From positions 1 through 64,000 of the forward strand of contig JAEXNT010000015.1 of NCBI GenBank assembly GCA_023439545.1: a stretch of DNA of 64,000 bases. Reading direction: 5' to 3'. The notes below the pieces were generated by a model, which saw only the letters and a list, made by a program, of their open reading frames with translations, made no database searches and was not told the DNA's origin. Below are positions 42,424 through 50,668 of the stretch, in pieces (positions within the stretch are counted from its first letter, which is position 1; each line of letters begins with the position of its first letter). Position numbers and translations under genes: made by a program. This DNA comes from Bacillota bacterium (lineage in GTDB: Bacteria; Bacillota; Clostridia; Acetivibrionales; DTU013).

Positions 42424-43722
42424 TTATTCCAAAAATCCTTTGTAATGTCTCATAAGCATTTGCGATTCGACCGCCTTGACAGTATCAAGAGCAACACCGA
42501 CAAGAATCAATACCGCAGTACCGCCGAACCATATTCCCGGTATATTCGTGATATTTCCGAGGATTATCGGTGCGATTGTAACTATAGCGAGGAAGAAGCC
42601 TCCGAACCAGGTAATCCTGTTCAGCACCTTCGTGATATAGTCGGAAGTCGCTTTACCAGGTCTGTATCCGGGTATGAATCCGCCGTTTTTCTTCATATTG
42701 TTCGCGATTTCTATCGGGTTGAATTGCATAACCGAATAGAAGAAGGTGAAGAATACTATCAAAATGGTATAAATTATAATATACCACACGGACTTCTCAG
42801 GATTCTTGAAAGTATTTACAAACCAGTTGTCAGCATTTGCAAAGAACATCGTGATGACCGTCGAGGGGAACAGCATGATGGACATTGCAAATATTATCGG
42901 TATAACGCCTGCGAGATTTACCTTGATTGGCAGATGAGTGCTCTGTCCACCGTACATCTTTCTTCCTACGACACGTTTTGCGTATTGTATCGGGATCCTT
43001 CTTTCAGCCTGCTGAACCCATATGACCGCAGCTATTACCGCCACGAATATGAGCAGTATTCCGGCTATTGCAAGTATGCCGAGAACGCCAGGTCCGAAGT
43101 TTCCGAGGTTATAGTTGTCTATAAGCGACTGAACGCCTTTCGGGCCCCTTGAAACGATACCTGCAAAGATGATCATCGATATACCGTTGCCGATGCCGTA
43201 TTCTGTAATCTGCTCACCGAGCCACATCAGGAATGCGGTACCCGCGGTGAACGTCATGACTATCGTAAGGAACGTGAACACGCTTCCTCCGTCAACTACG
43301 CCCTGTCTGCCCTGTAATGTGATATAAAGTGCAATTGCCTGAATCAGAGCAAGTACGACGGTACCATATCTGATATACTGCTGCAGGATCTTTCTTCCTT
43401 CTTCGCCTTCCTTCTGCAGCTTTTCGAGCGCAGGGATAGCTACTGTAAGAAGCTGTACTATAATGGATGCATTAACGTATGGAGTGATACTCATTGCAAA
43501 AACAGTCGCCAGTTTGAAAGCTCCTCCTGAAACTATATCCAGGAAGCCGCCAAGCGATCCGGCCGAATTCATCAGGTCGGAAAATACCTTTGCATTGACG
43601 CCCGGATTCGGTATGAAAGAGCCGATTCTGAATACTACCAGCATTGCTAGAGTGAACAGGATCCTTTTACGCAAGTCCGGAATTTTCCATGCGTTGCGTA
43701 AAGTTTCGATCATTCCGCCCAT
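42424..43722 (-). CDS. secY: Protein translocase channel subunit SecY
   Basis: 432 residues, ten membrane helices. N-terminal PDLRKRILFTLAMLVVFRIGSFIP, plug region after GGAFKLATVF, and the cytoplasmic loop ending PGYRPGKATSDYI. Core of the Sec channel with SecE and SecG. ATG two bases after the rplO stop, so probably coupled. Confidence 0.98.
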   Translation of the reverse strand: MGGMIETLRNAWKIPDLRKRILFTLAMLVVFRIGSFIPNPGVNAKVFSDLMNSAGSLGGFLDIVSGGAFKLATVFAMSITPYVNASIIVQLLTVAIPALEKLQKEGEEGRKILQQYIRYGTVVLALIQAIALYITLQGRQGVVDGGSVFTFLTIVMTFTAGTAFLMWLGEQITEYGIGNGISMIIFAGIVSRGPKGVQSLIDNYNLGNFGPGVLGILAIAGILLIFVAVIAAVIWVQQAERRIPIQYAKRVVGRKMYGGQSTHLPIKVNLAGVIPIIFAMSIMLFPSTVITMFFANADNWFVNTFKNPEKSVWYIIIYTILIVFFTFFYSVMQFNPIEIANNMKKNGGFIPGYRPGKATSDYITKVLNRITWFGGFFLAIVTIAPIILGNITNIPGIWFGGTAVLILVGVALDTVKAVESQMLMRHYKGFLE

Positions 43723-43723
43723 A

Positions 43724-44176
43724 CTATACCACCTCTACCTTTCCTCCCGCAGCCTCGATTTTCTGAGAAGCTGTCTTGGTGAATCTTGCAGCTTGTACAG
43801 TAAGTTTCTTTGTAAGTTCGCCGTTACCAAGAACGGAAACTCCATCATACAACTTCTTGGTGATACCCTTTTCCCTGAGAAGCTCTCCGTTTACAACGGC
43901 GCCGTCCTCAAACAGATTCAGGGTAGAAACATTTATTTCAGCATATACTTTGGCGAAATCCTTGTTGTTGAAACCTCTCTTGGGTACCCTTCTATAAAGA
44001 GGCATCTGTCCGCCTTCGAAACCAGGTCTTACTCCGCCGCCGGCGCGTGCATTCTGGCCCTTATGTCCATGGCCGCCGGTTTTACCGTTGCCTGAACCAA
44101 CTCCGCGGCCTTTTCTGGTCGGAGCCTTTTTTGCGCCCGGTACGGGTTGCAATTCATGTAGTTTCAACTTCTGCAC
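43724..44176 (-). CDS. rplO: 50S ribosomal protein L15
   Basis: 150 residues; KLHELQPVPGAKKAPTRKGRG and the Gly/Arg-rich GKTGGHGHKGQNARAGGG extension that enters 23S rRNA. Between rpmD (five bases) and secY. Confidence 0.99.
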   Translation of the reverse strand: MQKLKLHELQPVPGAKKAPTRKGRGVGSGNGKTGGHGHKGQNARAGGGVRPGFEGGQMPLYRRVPKRGFNNKDFAKVYAEINVSTLNLFEDGAVVNGELLREKGITKKLYDGVSVLGNGELTKKLTVQAARFTKTASQKIEAAGGKVEVV

Positions 44177-44181
44177 CTCCC

Positions 44182-44361
44182 TTATATTTCTTCTACGGAT
44201 ACCAGGTGTGATACCGTTTTGATCATTCCTCTTATCTGAGGATTATCCTGCTGTTCGACAACGCTTCCGATTTTCTTCAAACCGAGAGCCTTTACAGTAG
44301 CCTTCTGGTTTTCCAGACATTTATTCGTGCTTCTTGTCAGCGTGATTTTAAGCTTTGCCAC
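44182..44361 (-). CDS. rpmD: 50S ribosomal protein L30
   Basis: 59 residues: AKLKITLTRSTNKCLENQ, ALGLKKIGSVVEQ and IRGMIKTVSHLV. GTG start with GGAGG eight bases upstream. Complete despite its small size; between rpsE and rplO. Confidence 0.98.
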   Translation of the reverse strand: MAKLKITLTRSTNKCLENQKATVKALGLKKIGSVVEQQDNPQIRGMIKTVSHLVSVEEI

Positions 44362-44373
44362 CGTAGTATCCTC

Positions 44374-44874
44374 CTAACCCAAAATTTCTTCTGCGGTCTT
44401 TCCGCGCAGTCTGGCTACTTCTTCAGCAGTCTTGAGCTGAGAAAGTGCCTGGATCGTAGCATTTACCATGTTTATCGGGTTATTGGACCCCAGTGATTTT
44501 GTCCTGATGTCACGTACTCCGACCAATTCGAGGACCGCCCTGACAGGACCGCCTGCGATAACGCCGGTACCGGGGCCGGCAGGCTTCAGAAGTACTCTTC
44601 CTGCACCAAACTCTCCGATTGCTTCATGGGGGATTGTGGTTTCAACAAGAGGAACCTTTATCAGGTTCTTCTTGGCGTCATCAATGCCCTTCCTGATCGC
44701 GTCGGGAATTTCAGTAGCTTTACCTATACCGCTTCCTATATATCCGTTTTCGTCGCCTACAACTACCAGTGCGCTGAAACGGAAGTTTCTACCACCCTTA
44801 ACAACCTTGGTAACACGTCCTATTTTAACGACCTTTTCTTTAAGATCCAATGTGCCTGCATCAATTCGCTGCAA
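44374..44874 (-). CDS. rpsE: 30S ribosomal protein S5
   Basis: 166 residues; VVKGGRNFRFSALVVVGD, GRVLLKPAGPGTGVIAGGPVRA and SLGSNNPINMV. Contributes to decoding fidelity. 18 bases after rplR. Confidence 0.99.
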   Translation of the reverse strand: MQRIDAGTLDLKEKVVKIGRVTKVVKGGRNFRFSALVVVGDENGYIGSGIGKATEIPDAIRKGIDDAKKNLIKVPLVETTIPHEAIGEFGAGRVLLKPAGPGTGVIAGGPVRAVLELVGVRDIRTKSLGSNNPINMVNATIQALSQLKTAEEVARLRGKTAEEILG

Positions 44875-44892
44875 ATCTATCCCTCCTCTTTC

Positions 44893-45261
44893 CTAAAACT
44901 CAAGACCGGCTTCCCTTGCACCTTCTGCGAGTTCCATAACTCTGCCGTGATACAGGTAACCGCCTCTGTCAAATACAACCTGTTTGATTCCCTTTTCCAC
45001 TGCCTTCTGTCCGATCAGCTTTCCGACTTCCTTTGCAGCGGCTTTGTTCCCGCCGTATGCAAGTTTGCCCTTGATCGCTTCATCGAGCGTAGAGGCTGAT
45101 ACGAGAGTTGTACCGGTCGTATCGTCTATGATCTGAACATATATATTCTGTAAGCTTCTGAAAACATTGAGCCTTGGACGCTCGGTTGTTCCAGTGATTT
45201 TTTTGCGAACCCTGACATGTTTCCTAAGCCTGATTTCGTTTTTGTTGGGCTTGTTAATCAT
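44893..45261 (-). CDS. rplR: 50S ribosomal protein L18
   Basis: 122 residues; RLRKHVRVRKKITGTTERPRL and VFDRGGYLYHGRV. Binds 5S rRNA. Standard place between rplF and rpsE. Confidence 0.99.
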   Translation of the reverse strand: MINKPNKNEIRLRKHVRVRKKITGTTERPRLNVFRSLQNIYVQIIDDTTGTTLVSASTLDEAIKGKLAYGGNKAAAKEVGKLIGQKAVEKGIKQVVFDRGGYLYHGRVMELAEGAREAGLEF

Positions 45262-45280
45262 TTAATTCAGCTCCCTCCTG

Positions 45281-45823
45281 CTACTTTTTAGCGCCGGCTT
45301 TTCCTTCCTTGCGCCTGATTACCTCAGTCTCATACTTGATACCCTTGCCCTTATAGACTTCAGGCTCTCTCTTCGCCCTGATCTTTGCGGCACACTCTCC
45401 AACTTCCTGCTTGTCGCAGCCTTTGACAATGATTTTGTTGGGAGCCGGGACTTCGTACGTAATGCCTGCAGGTTCATCCATTTCTACCGGGTGTGAATAA
45501 CCGAGAGTAAGTACGAGCTTCTTTCCGGTTTTCTGCGCCCTGTAACCGACACCATTGATATCCAGTGACTTTTCAAAGCCCTTTGTGACTCCTGTTACCA
45601 TGTTGCTCAACAAAGTTCTTGTCAACCCATGGAGGGATTTATGGATCTTTTCATCTGAAGGCCTTGTTACTACTACCTTTGTGCCTTCTTTAACAATTAT
45701 CATATCCTTGTGAAACTCTTTTGTCAAAGTGCCCTTGGGCCCTTTTACGGTGACAACGTTACCATTTATATCTACATTAACACCTGCGGGTATTTCAATA
45801 GGCATTTTTCCTATCCTTGACAT
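45281..45823 (-). CDS. rplF: 50S ribosomal protein L6
   Basis: 180 residues, two alpha/beta repeats. SRIGKMPIEIPAGV at the start, and the C-terminal EPYKGKGI-type motif reads PEVYKGKGIKYETEVI. Preceded by an internal promoter in the 222-base rpsH-rplF gap. Confidence 0.99.
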   Translation of the reverse strand: MSRIGKMPIEIPAGVNVDINGNVVTVKGPKGTLTKEFHKDMIIVKEGTKVVVTRPSDEKIHKSLHGLTRTLLSNMVTGVTKGFEKSLDINGVGYRAQKTGKKLVLTLGYSHPVEMDEPAGITYEVPAPNKIIVKGCDKQEVGECAAKIRAKREPEVYKGKGIKYETEVIRRKEGKAGAKK

Positions 45824-45931
45824 TTAAAGCACCTCCTGTTCTTCAGATTGTGAGCCCGTTCATCACGAGCCCTTTTCAGAATCTATACAATGCAAAATCC
45901 TCCGATTTTGAACTTGTATTTCCTCAATTTC

Positions 45932-45984
45932 TGCTGCAAAAACTTATTGTTCCTTAATATAATTTTTGCAGCTTCATTACTCAA
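45932..45984 (-). promoter_or_regulatory. Internal promoter with overlapping hairpin upstream of rplF
   Basis: Minus strand TTGAGT (45979-45984), 17-base spacer, TATATT (45956-45961). A 10-bp inverted repeat GCTGCAAAAA (45963-45972) / TTTTTGCAGC (45933-45942) spans the -10. The rest of the gap to rpsH holds two more small hairpins (CAATCGTTTTCGATTG; GCCTGCTGCAAGCAG) and nothing coding. Confidence 0.55.
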
Positions 45985-46045
45985 TCGTTTTCGATTGAAT
46001 TACCTTTTTAGCCTGCTGCAAGCAGACTCTTTTCTCTAATAGGTA

Positions 46046-46444
46046 TTACCAAATGAAAGCGAGCACTTCTCCGCCGACACCTTCGGTTCTTGCTTTCTTG
46101 TCGGTCATAACTCCCCTGGACGTGGAGATAATTGCTACGCCAAGTCCTCCAAGCACCTTCGGCAGTTCATCCTTGTTCGCATAAACCCTGAGTCCCGGTT
46201 TGCTGATCCTTTTGATACCGGTTATTACGTTTTGCTTGTTTCCGGTGTATTTCAATGCTATTCTTATAAGTCCCTGTTTGCCGTCTTCTATATACTCAAC
46301 ATTTTTAACGTATCCTTCGTCGAGCAATATGCGGGCAACATCCTTTTTAATATTGGACGCCGGTATGTCAACTGATTCGTGCTTTGCCGAACTTGCATTC
46401 CTGACTCTCGTCAACATGTCTGCGATAGCGTCTGTAATTTGCAT
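46046..46444 (-). CDS. rpsH: 30S ribosomal protein S8
   Basis: 132 residues; ITDAIADMLTRVRNAS, SKPGLRVYANKDELPKVLGGLG and ISTSRGVMTDKKAR. Assembly protein and, in other bacteria, spc-operon repressor. Confidence 0.99.
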   Translation of the reverse strand: MQITDAIADMLTRVRNASSAKHESVDIPASNIKKDVARILLDEGYVKNVEYIEDGKQGLIRIALKYTGNKQNVITGIKRISKPGLRVYANKDELPKVLGGLGVAIISTSRGVMTDKKARTEGVGGEVLAFIW

Positions 46445-46469
46445 ATGTTCAACCTCCTTCCAAAATTTA

Positions 46470-46655
46470 TTACCAGCTGGCCTTTTTCACACCAGGTATC
46501 TGCCCTTTATAAGCCAGTACCCTGAAGCACAAACGGCATATTCCATATTTCCTCATATAAGCATGAGGCCTTCCGCAAAGCTTGCATCTGTTATAGGCCC
46601 TGGTGCTGAATTTCGGATCTCTCTGCTGTTTAATTATCATTGATTTTTTTGCCAC
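46470..46655 (-). CDS. rpsN: 30S ribosomal protein S14, type Z (zinc)
   Basis: 61 residues from a GTG at 46655 with AAGGAGG upstream; the longer frame to 46700 runs into the palindromic repeat and is not real. Four zinc cysteines: CKLCG and CRLC. Short zinc form usual in Firmicutes; AKKSMIIKQQRDPKFSTRAY is typical. Confidence 0.98.
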   Translation of the reverse strand: MAKKSMIIKQQRDPKFSTRAYNRCKLCGRPHAYMRKYGICRLCFRVLAYKGQIPGVKKASW

Positions 46656-46690
46656 GTTTATCCTCCTTCCATCGGGGAACATCTTCAGTA

Positions 46691-46737
46691 TAAGGGACAT
46701 TTCCTGTAACAGTATTATAAGATGTGTCCCTTTACCT
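46691..46737. repeat. GGGACA/TGTCCC palindromic element inside the spc operon
   Basis: Plus strand AAGGGACATTTCCT, 20 variable bases, AGATGTGTCCCTTT. It is a diverged copy of the units at 436-600 and 21281-21430, lying between rplE and rpsN, 17 bases beyond the rplE stop. The interval is otherwise only 99 bases. Confidence 0.8.
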
Positions 46738-46754
46738 TGTTCTCCCCATACCTA

Positions 46755-47297
46755 TTATCCCTGACTAAAAGGCATTCCCATAAGCTTCAGAAGCTCTTTC
46801 GCTTCCTCGTCGGTCTTAGCTGTGGTAACAAATACGATGTCCATGCCCCTTGCCTTGTCTACCTTATCATACTCGATTTCCGGGAAAATAAGCTGATCCT
46901 TTACGCCAAGCGTATAGTTGCCTCTTCCGTCAAACGCGTTTCCGGACACCCCTCTGAAGTCTCTTACTCGCGGAAGCGCCGCATTGAACAGCTTATCTAC
47001 GAAATTGAACATCATATTGCCGCGGAGTGTAACCTTGCAGCCTATATTCATTCCCTGTCTCAGTTTGAAGTTTGCGATCGATTTCTTTGCCTTGGTGATA
47101 ACCGGCTTCTGACCAGTGATTATAGTCATATCGTTTACTGCTGCATCCATAGCCTTGGGATTTTCCTTAACGTCTCCCACGCCCATGTTGAGCACGACCT
47201 TTTCGAGCCTGGGCATCTGCATGGAACTTGTATATTTAAACTTTGCCTGCATTGCCGGAACTACTTCCTGTACATATTTGTCTTTAAGTCTGGCCAT
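46755..47297 (-). CDS. rplE: 50S ribosomal protein L5
   Basis: 180 residues; PRLEKVVLNMGVGD, SIANFKLRQGMNIGCKVTLRG and RDFRGVSGNAFDGRGNYTLG. Binds 5S rRNA and contacts S13. Confidence 0.99.
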   Translation of the reverse strand: MARLKDKYVQEVVPAMQAKFKYTSSMQMPRLEKVVLNMGVGDVKENPKAMDAAVNDMTIITGQKPVITKAKKSIANFKLRQGMNIGCKVTLRGNMMFNFVDKLFNAALPRVRDFRGVSGNAFDGRGNYTLGVKDQLIFPEIEYDKVDKARGMDIVFVTTAKTDEEAKELLKLMGMPFSQG

Positions 47298-47327
47298 TAA
47301 AACTTAACCTCCTTTCAAGAAGAGTGA

Positions 47328-47675
47328 TTAATCTTCTTTAGCTTCTTTCTGTGTGTCTATGATTTCTCCGCATTTTTTGCAGACACGATCCTTGTGACCA
47401 TCTTCACGAACATCTATTTTTACCTTCGTCGGAGTCTTGCACCTGTTGCAGACAAGCATGACCTTCGAGCTGCTGATCGGAGATTCCTGATGGATTATTC
47501 CGCCCTGCTGGTATCTTGTCCTCGGCTTCCTGTGCTTTGTCGACATATTTACGCCCTCTACGAGCACGGACATGTCGTCCGGATTGACAGCCAGAACCTT
47601 ACCTTTCTTGCCCGAATCCTTGCCTGAGAGTACGTAAACCGTATCTCCTTTTTTTACATGAACTTTACTTGCCAA
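47328..47675 (-). CDS. rplX: 50S ribosomal protein L24 with C-terminal zinc ribbon
   Basis: 115 residues from TTG at 47675 (MASKVHVKKGDTVYVL); AAAGGAGG is nine bases upstream, and the longer frame reads through repeat DNA. KOW motif SGKDSGKKGKVL. The C-terminal domain carries CNRC and CKKC, a four-cysteine ribbon seen in some clostridial L24s. Separated from rplN by a duplicated palindrome. Confidence 0.96.
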   Translation of the reverse strand: MASKVHVKKGDTVYVLSGKDSGKKGKVLAVNPDDMSVLVEGVNMSTKHRKPRTRYQQGGIIHQESPISSSKVMLVCNRCKTPTKVKIDVREDGHKDRVCKKCGEIIDTQKEAKED

Positions 47676-47695
47676 TTTAAGCCGCCTCCTTTCAT

Positions 47696-47793
47696 GGATG
47701 TTTCGGTGGAAACTCGCGCCTTTCGGCGCTAAACATCCTGCCTTGGATGTTTCGGTGGAAATTCGCGCCATAAGGCGCTAAACATCCTGCCTT
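47696..47793. repeat. 49-bp palindromic unit, two tandem copies, between rplN and rplX
   Basis: Copies at 47696-47744 and 47745-47793 differ at about five positions. Each starts GGATGTTTCGGTGGAAA, holds an inner GCGCC/GGCGC stem with a four-base loop, and ends AAACATCCTGCCTT. GGATGTTT pairs with AAACATCC, so each copy can fold into a long hairpin. The inner loop differs (TTTC versus ATAA) while the stem is kept. The second copy overlaps the rplN stop codon by two bases. Confidence 0.9.
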
Positions 47794-48160
47794 ATAGAAC
47801 TTCCGGTGCGAGTGACAGGATCTTCATATATTCCTTATCCCTCAGTTCCCTCGCAACAGGGCCAAATATACGTGTTCCTCTGGGGTTTTTATCGTCTTTG
47901 ATTATTACCGCCGCATTTTCGTCAAACTTGATATATGATCCGTCGGGCCTTCTTACACCCTTCTTGGAACGTACGATAACACATTTGACTACTTCGCCTT
48001 TTTTTACAACACCGCCGGGCGTTGCGCTTTTAACCGAAGCGACCACCACGTCTCCGATGTTGGCATATTTCCTCCAGGAACCGCCGAGTACCTTGATGCA
48101 CATCATTTCCTTGGCTCCTGTGTTATCCGCTGATTTCAGCGTGGACTGGACCTGTATCAT
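47792..48160 (-). CDS. rplN: 50S ribosomal protein L14
   Basis: 122 residues from MIQVQSTLKSADNTGAKE; GGAGG lies seven bases before 48160, so the frame to 48178 is too long. Contains VKKGEVVKCVIVRSKKG and RIFGPVARELR. Its stop codon lies in a repeat. Confidence 0.99.
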   Translation of the reverse strand: MIQVQSTLKSADNTGAKEMMCIKVLGGSWRKYANIGDVVVASVKSATPGGVVKKGEVVKCVIVRSKKGVRRPDGSYIKFDENAAVIIKDDKNPRGTRIFGPVARELRDKEYMKILSLAPEVL

Positions 48161-48197
48161 GCCAGTACCTCCTTCCAATTACTTTGAAAATCGGCTA

Positions 48198-48455
48198 TTA
48201 GCGAGCCTTTTCTATGATTTCGACGAGCCTCCACCTTTTATCCTTGCTAAGCGGGCGTGTCTCCATAACTTTAACCTTGTCACCGATACCGCACTCGTTG
48301 TTCTCGTCATGAGCTTTCAGTTTGTACGTCCTTTTGACGATTTTCTTATACAAGGGGTGCTTTACGCTGGTTTCTATTGCAACGACGATCGTCTTATCCA
48401 TCTTGTCGCTTACTACCTTGCCCACCCTGGTTTTCCTCAATGCTCTCTCTTCCAA
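48198..48455 (-). CDS. rpsQ: 30S ribosomal protein S17
   Basis: 85 residues; RKTRVGKVVSDKMDKTIVVA and KVMETRPLSKDKRWRLVEI. OB-fold protein near h11 of 16S rRNA. Confidence 0.99.
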   Translation of the reverse strand: MEERALRKTRVGKVVSDKMDKTIVVAIETSVKHPLYKKIVKRTYKLKAHDENNECGIGDKVKVMETRPLSKDKRWRLVEIIEKAR

Positions 48456-48485
48456 GCAGGATACCTCCTTTCATCGATACCAGAC

Positions 48486-48689
48486 TTACGCCTGAACTCC
48501 TTTTATTTCACGTTCCCTTAATATCGTTTTGACACGGGCTATTGATTTCTTAACATCCTTCAGCTTCATAGGGTTTTCCAGTTGGTTGGTTACAAGCTGG
48601 AAACGAAGTTTGAACAGTTCCGATTTGAGTTCGTTCAGTTCCTTCTGAAGTTCTTCCTGTGATTTATCTCTCATTTCATTGACTTTCAA
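48486..48689 (-). CDS. rpmC: 50S ribosomal protein L29
   Basis: 67 residues from TTG at 48689 (MKVNEMRDKSQEEL), chosen because it matches the family start and follows GGTGGTGA by about five bases. Coiled two-helix protein with LFKLRFQLVTNQLENPMKL. The start overlaps rplP by 14 bases. Confidence 0.95.
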   Translation of the reverse strand: MKVNEMRDKSQEELQKELNELKSELFKLRFQLVTNQLENPMKLKDVKKSIARVKTILREREIKGVQA

Positions 48690-49116
48690 TTTCGTCACCA
48701 CCCATTTCATTATCGCGGGCTATGAACTTGCACTTTATCGGAAGCTTGTGCATTGCGAGTCTCATAGCCTCTCTTGCAGTTTCTTCCGGCATGCCTGCGA
48801 TTTCAAATAATACCCTGCCCGGCTTTACTACTGCGACCCAGTACTCCGGTGAACCTTTACCGCTACCCATACGGGTTTCAGCAGGTTTCTTGGTAACCGG
48901 CTTGTCGGGGAAGATCTTGATCCAGACCTGACCGCCCCTCTTTGTGAAACGGGTCATCGCTATTCTGGCAGCCTCTATCTGATTGCTTGTGATCCATGCG
49001 GGCTCGAGAGCCTGCAGACCGAATTCTCCATTCGAAATGAAGTTACCCCTGGAAGCAACACCAGTCATTCTGCCTCTGTGTACCCTTCTGCGTTTTACCC
49101 TCTTCGGCATCAACAT
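48676..49116 (-). CDS. rplP: 50S ribosomal protein L16
   Basis: 146 residues; PKRVKRRRVHRGRMTG and PDKPVTKKPAETRMGSGKGSPEYWVA near the peptidyl-transferase centre. Adjacent to rpsC with one-base overlap. Confidence 0.99.
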   Translation of the reverse strand: MLMPKRVKRRRVHRGRMTGVASRGNFISNGEFGLQALEPAWITSNQIEAARIAMTRFTKRGGQVWIKIFPDKPVTKKPAETRMGSGKGSPEYWVAVVKPGRVLFEIAGMPEETAREAMRLAMHKLPIKCKFIARDNEMGGDEIESQ

Positions 49117-49784
49117 TACCGATCGCCTCCTTCCGCTTTCTTTTCCCTTTTGACAGCGGGAAGCACTTCACCTTTATATATCCAGGTTTTTACGCCGATT
49201 TTACCGTAGGTGGTATTTGCTTCTGCAAAACCGTAGTCGATGTCGGCCCTTAAAGTCTGGAGCGGAATTGTTCCCTCATGATAATGTTCCGATCTTGCTA
49301 TTTCAGCTCCGCCGAGTCTTCCGGAGCAAGCGGTTTTGATACCCTTTGCTCCGAGCTTCATGGCTCTTGACATCGTCTGTCTCATCGCTCTCCTGAAAGA
49401 AATTCTCTTTTCGAGCTGTGAAGCGATGTTTTCAGCTACGAGCTGCGCGTCAAGTTCGGGTGACTTGATTTCCGTAATGTTGATCAGAACGCTCTTACCG
49501 GTGAGTGCCTCGACTTCCTTGCGGAGTTCCTCGATACCGGCGCCGCCCTTTCCGATCACGAGACCCGGTTTAGCTGTATGAACGTTGACCTTGATCTTGT
49601 TGGCAGCCCTTTCGATCTCGATTCTCGATATGCCGGAAATATATAATTTGTTCTTAACAAACTTTCTGATCTTGTTGTCTTCAACCAAAAACTCGCTGAA
49701 GTTCTTGTCAGTGGCATACCATTTGGTATCCCAATCCTTGATTATCCCTATTCTCAATCCATGCGGATTTACCTTCTGGCCCAT
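49116..49784 (-). CDS. rpsC: 30S ribosomal protein S3
   Basis: 222 residues from MGQKVNPHGLRIG, the conserved start; GGAGG is seven bases upstream of 49784. KH domain with VIGKGGAGIEELR and C-terminal GRLGGAEIARSE. Part of the mRNA entry helicase. Confidence 0.98.
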   Translation of the reverse strand: MGQKVNPHGLRIGIIKDWDTKWYATDKNFSEFLVEDNKIRKFVKNKLYISGISRIEIERAANKIKVNVHTAKPGLVIGKGGAGIEELRKEVEALTGKSVLINITEIKSPELDAQLVAENIASQLEKRISFRRAMRQTMSRAMKLGAKGIKTACSGRLGGAEIARSEHYHEGTIPLQTLRADIDYGFAEANTTYGKIGVKTWIYKGEVLPAVKREKKAEGGDR

Positions 49785-49806
49785 CATCAAACCTCCTTTG
49801 CCTCGA

Positions 49807-50286
49807 TTATCTTTCCTTTAAAACGACTGTAATGTGGCTGGTCCTCTTCCTGATTCTGTTTGCTCTGCCCTGCGCTCTCGGCATTATCCTCTTCAGGGTC
49901 GGTCCCTGAGTGGCATATGCCTCAGCTACAAAAAGCTCATCCCTGTTGAGTCCCTTGCTGGGATCATTTGTGGCATTGGCTTCGGCTGATTTCAGAAGCT
50001 TGTAGAGTAATTCGGAAGCAGCTTTGGGTGTATATCTTACGATAGCGTAAGCTTCGTCAATGTTTTTACCCTTTATCAGATCCAGAACTATCTTTACCTT
50101 CCTTGACGAGATCCTTGCATACTTGAGGATTGCTTTTCCTTCGTCCTTGCCGATCCCAAGCACCTTTTTCTCTTTCTTGGTCAGCAGAGCAGGTTTCTTT
50201 GACTGGCTCTGGGTCTTGTTATATTCATCCAGGATTTGATCCTTATCCTTTAGAAGTTCTTCTTTCGATTTAACCTTCTTCTCCAA
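49807..50286 (-). CDS. rplV: 50S ribosomal protein L22 with N-terminal extension
   Basis: 159 residues, against about 110 usually. The L22 core begins near residue 50 (AILKYARISSRKVKIVLDLIKGK) and ends PRAQGRANRIRKRTSHI, including the tunnel-lining loop. The first 48 residues are Lys/Glu-rich and likely helical, ahead of the core and with their own TTG start after AAAGGAGG, so the extension is translated. Confidence 0.95.
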   Translation of the reverse strand: MEKKVKSKEELLKDKDQILDEYNKTQSQSKKPALLTKKEKKVLGIGKDEGKAILKYARISSRKVKIVLDLIKGKNIDEAYAIVRYTPKAASELLYKLLKSAEANATNDPSKGLNRDELFVAEAYATQGPTLKRIMPRAQGRANRIRKRTSHITVVLKER

Positions 50287-50337
50287 CTGGAATTCCTCCT
50301 TTCGGCTTTAAGCTTGTTACTTTTGTACCAGCATTAC

Positions 50338-50622
50338 TTATTTCAATGCTGATGATTTCTCGGTGTGATGGCCGTGACCTCTGAATGTCCTGGTCGGCGC
50401 GAATTCACCAAGCTTGTGGCCCACCATTTCTTCCGTTATATATACTGGTACATGCTTTCTGCCGTCATGCACTGCGATTGTATGTCCTACCATCTGAGGA
50501 TATATCGTTGATGCTCTGGACCAGCTCTTCAGAACTTTCTTTTCATTTGTCTTATTCATATCCTCAACTTTCTTGAGGAGCCTCAAATCAACAAATGGTC
50601 CTTTTTTTAATGATCTGCTCAT
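50338..50622 (-). CDS. rpsS: 30S ribosomal protein S19
   Basis: 94 residues; SRSLKKGPFVD, SRASTIYPQMVGHTIAVHDG and GHKLGEFAPTRTFRGHG. Standard place between rplB and rplV. Confidence 0.99.
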   Translation of the reverse strand: MSRSLKKGPFVDLRLLKKVEDMNKTNEKKVLKSWSRASTIYPQMVGHTIAVHDGRKHVPVYITEEMVGHKLGEFAPTRTFRGHGHHTEKSSALK

Positions 50623-50668
50623 TAGGTGTCAGTCCTCCTTTCCTTACATCGGATAACCGTAACGTTAA

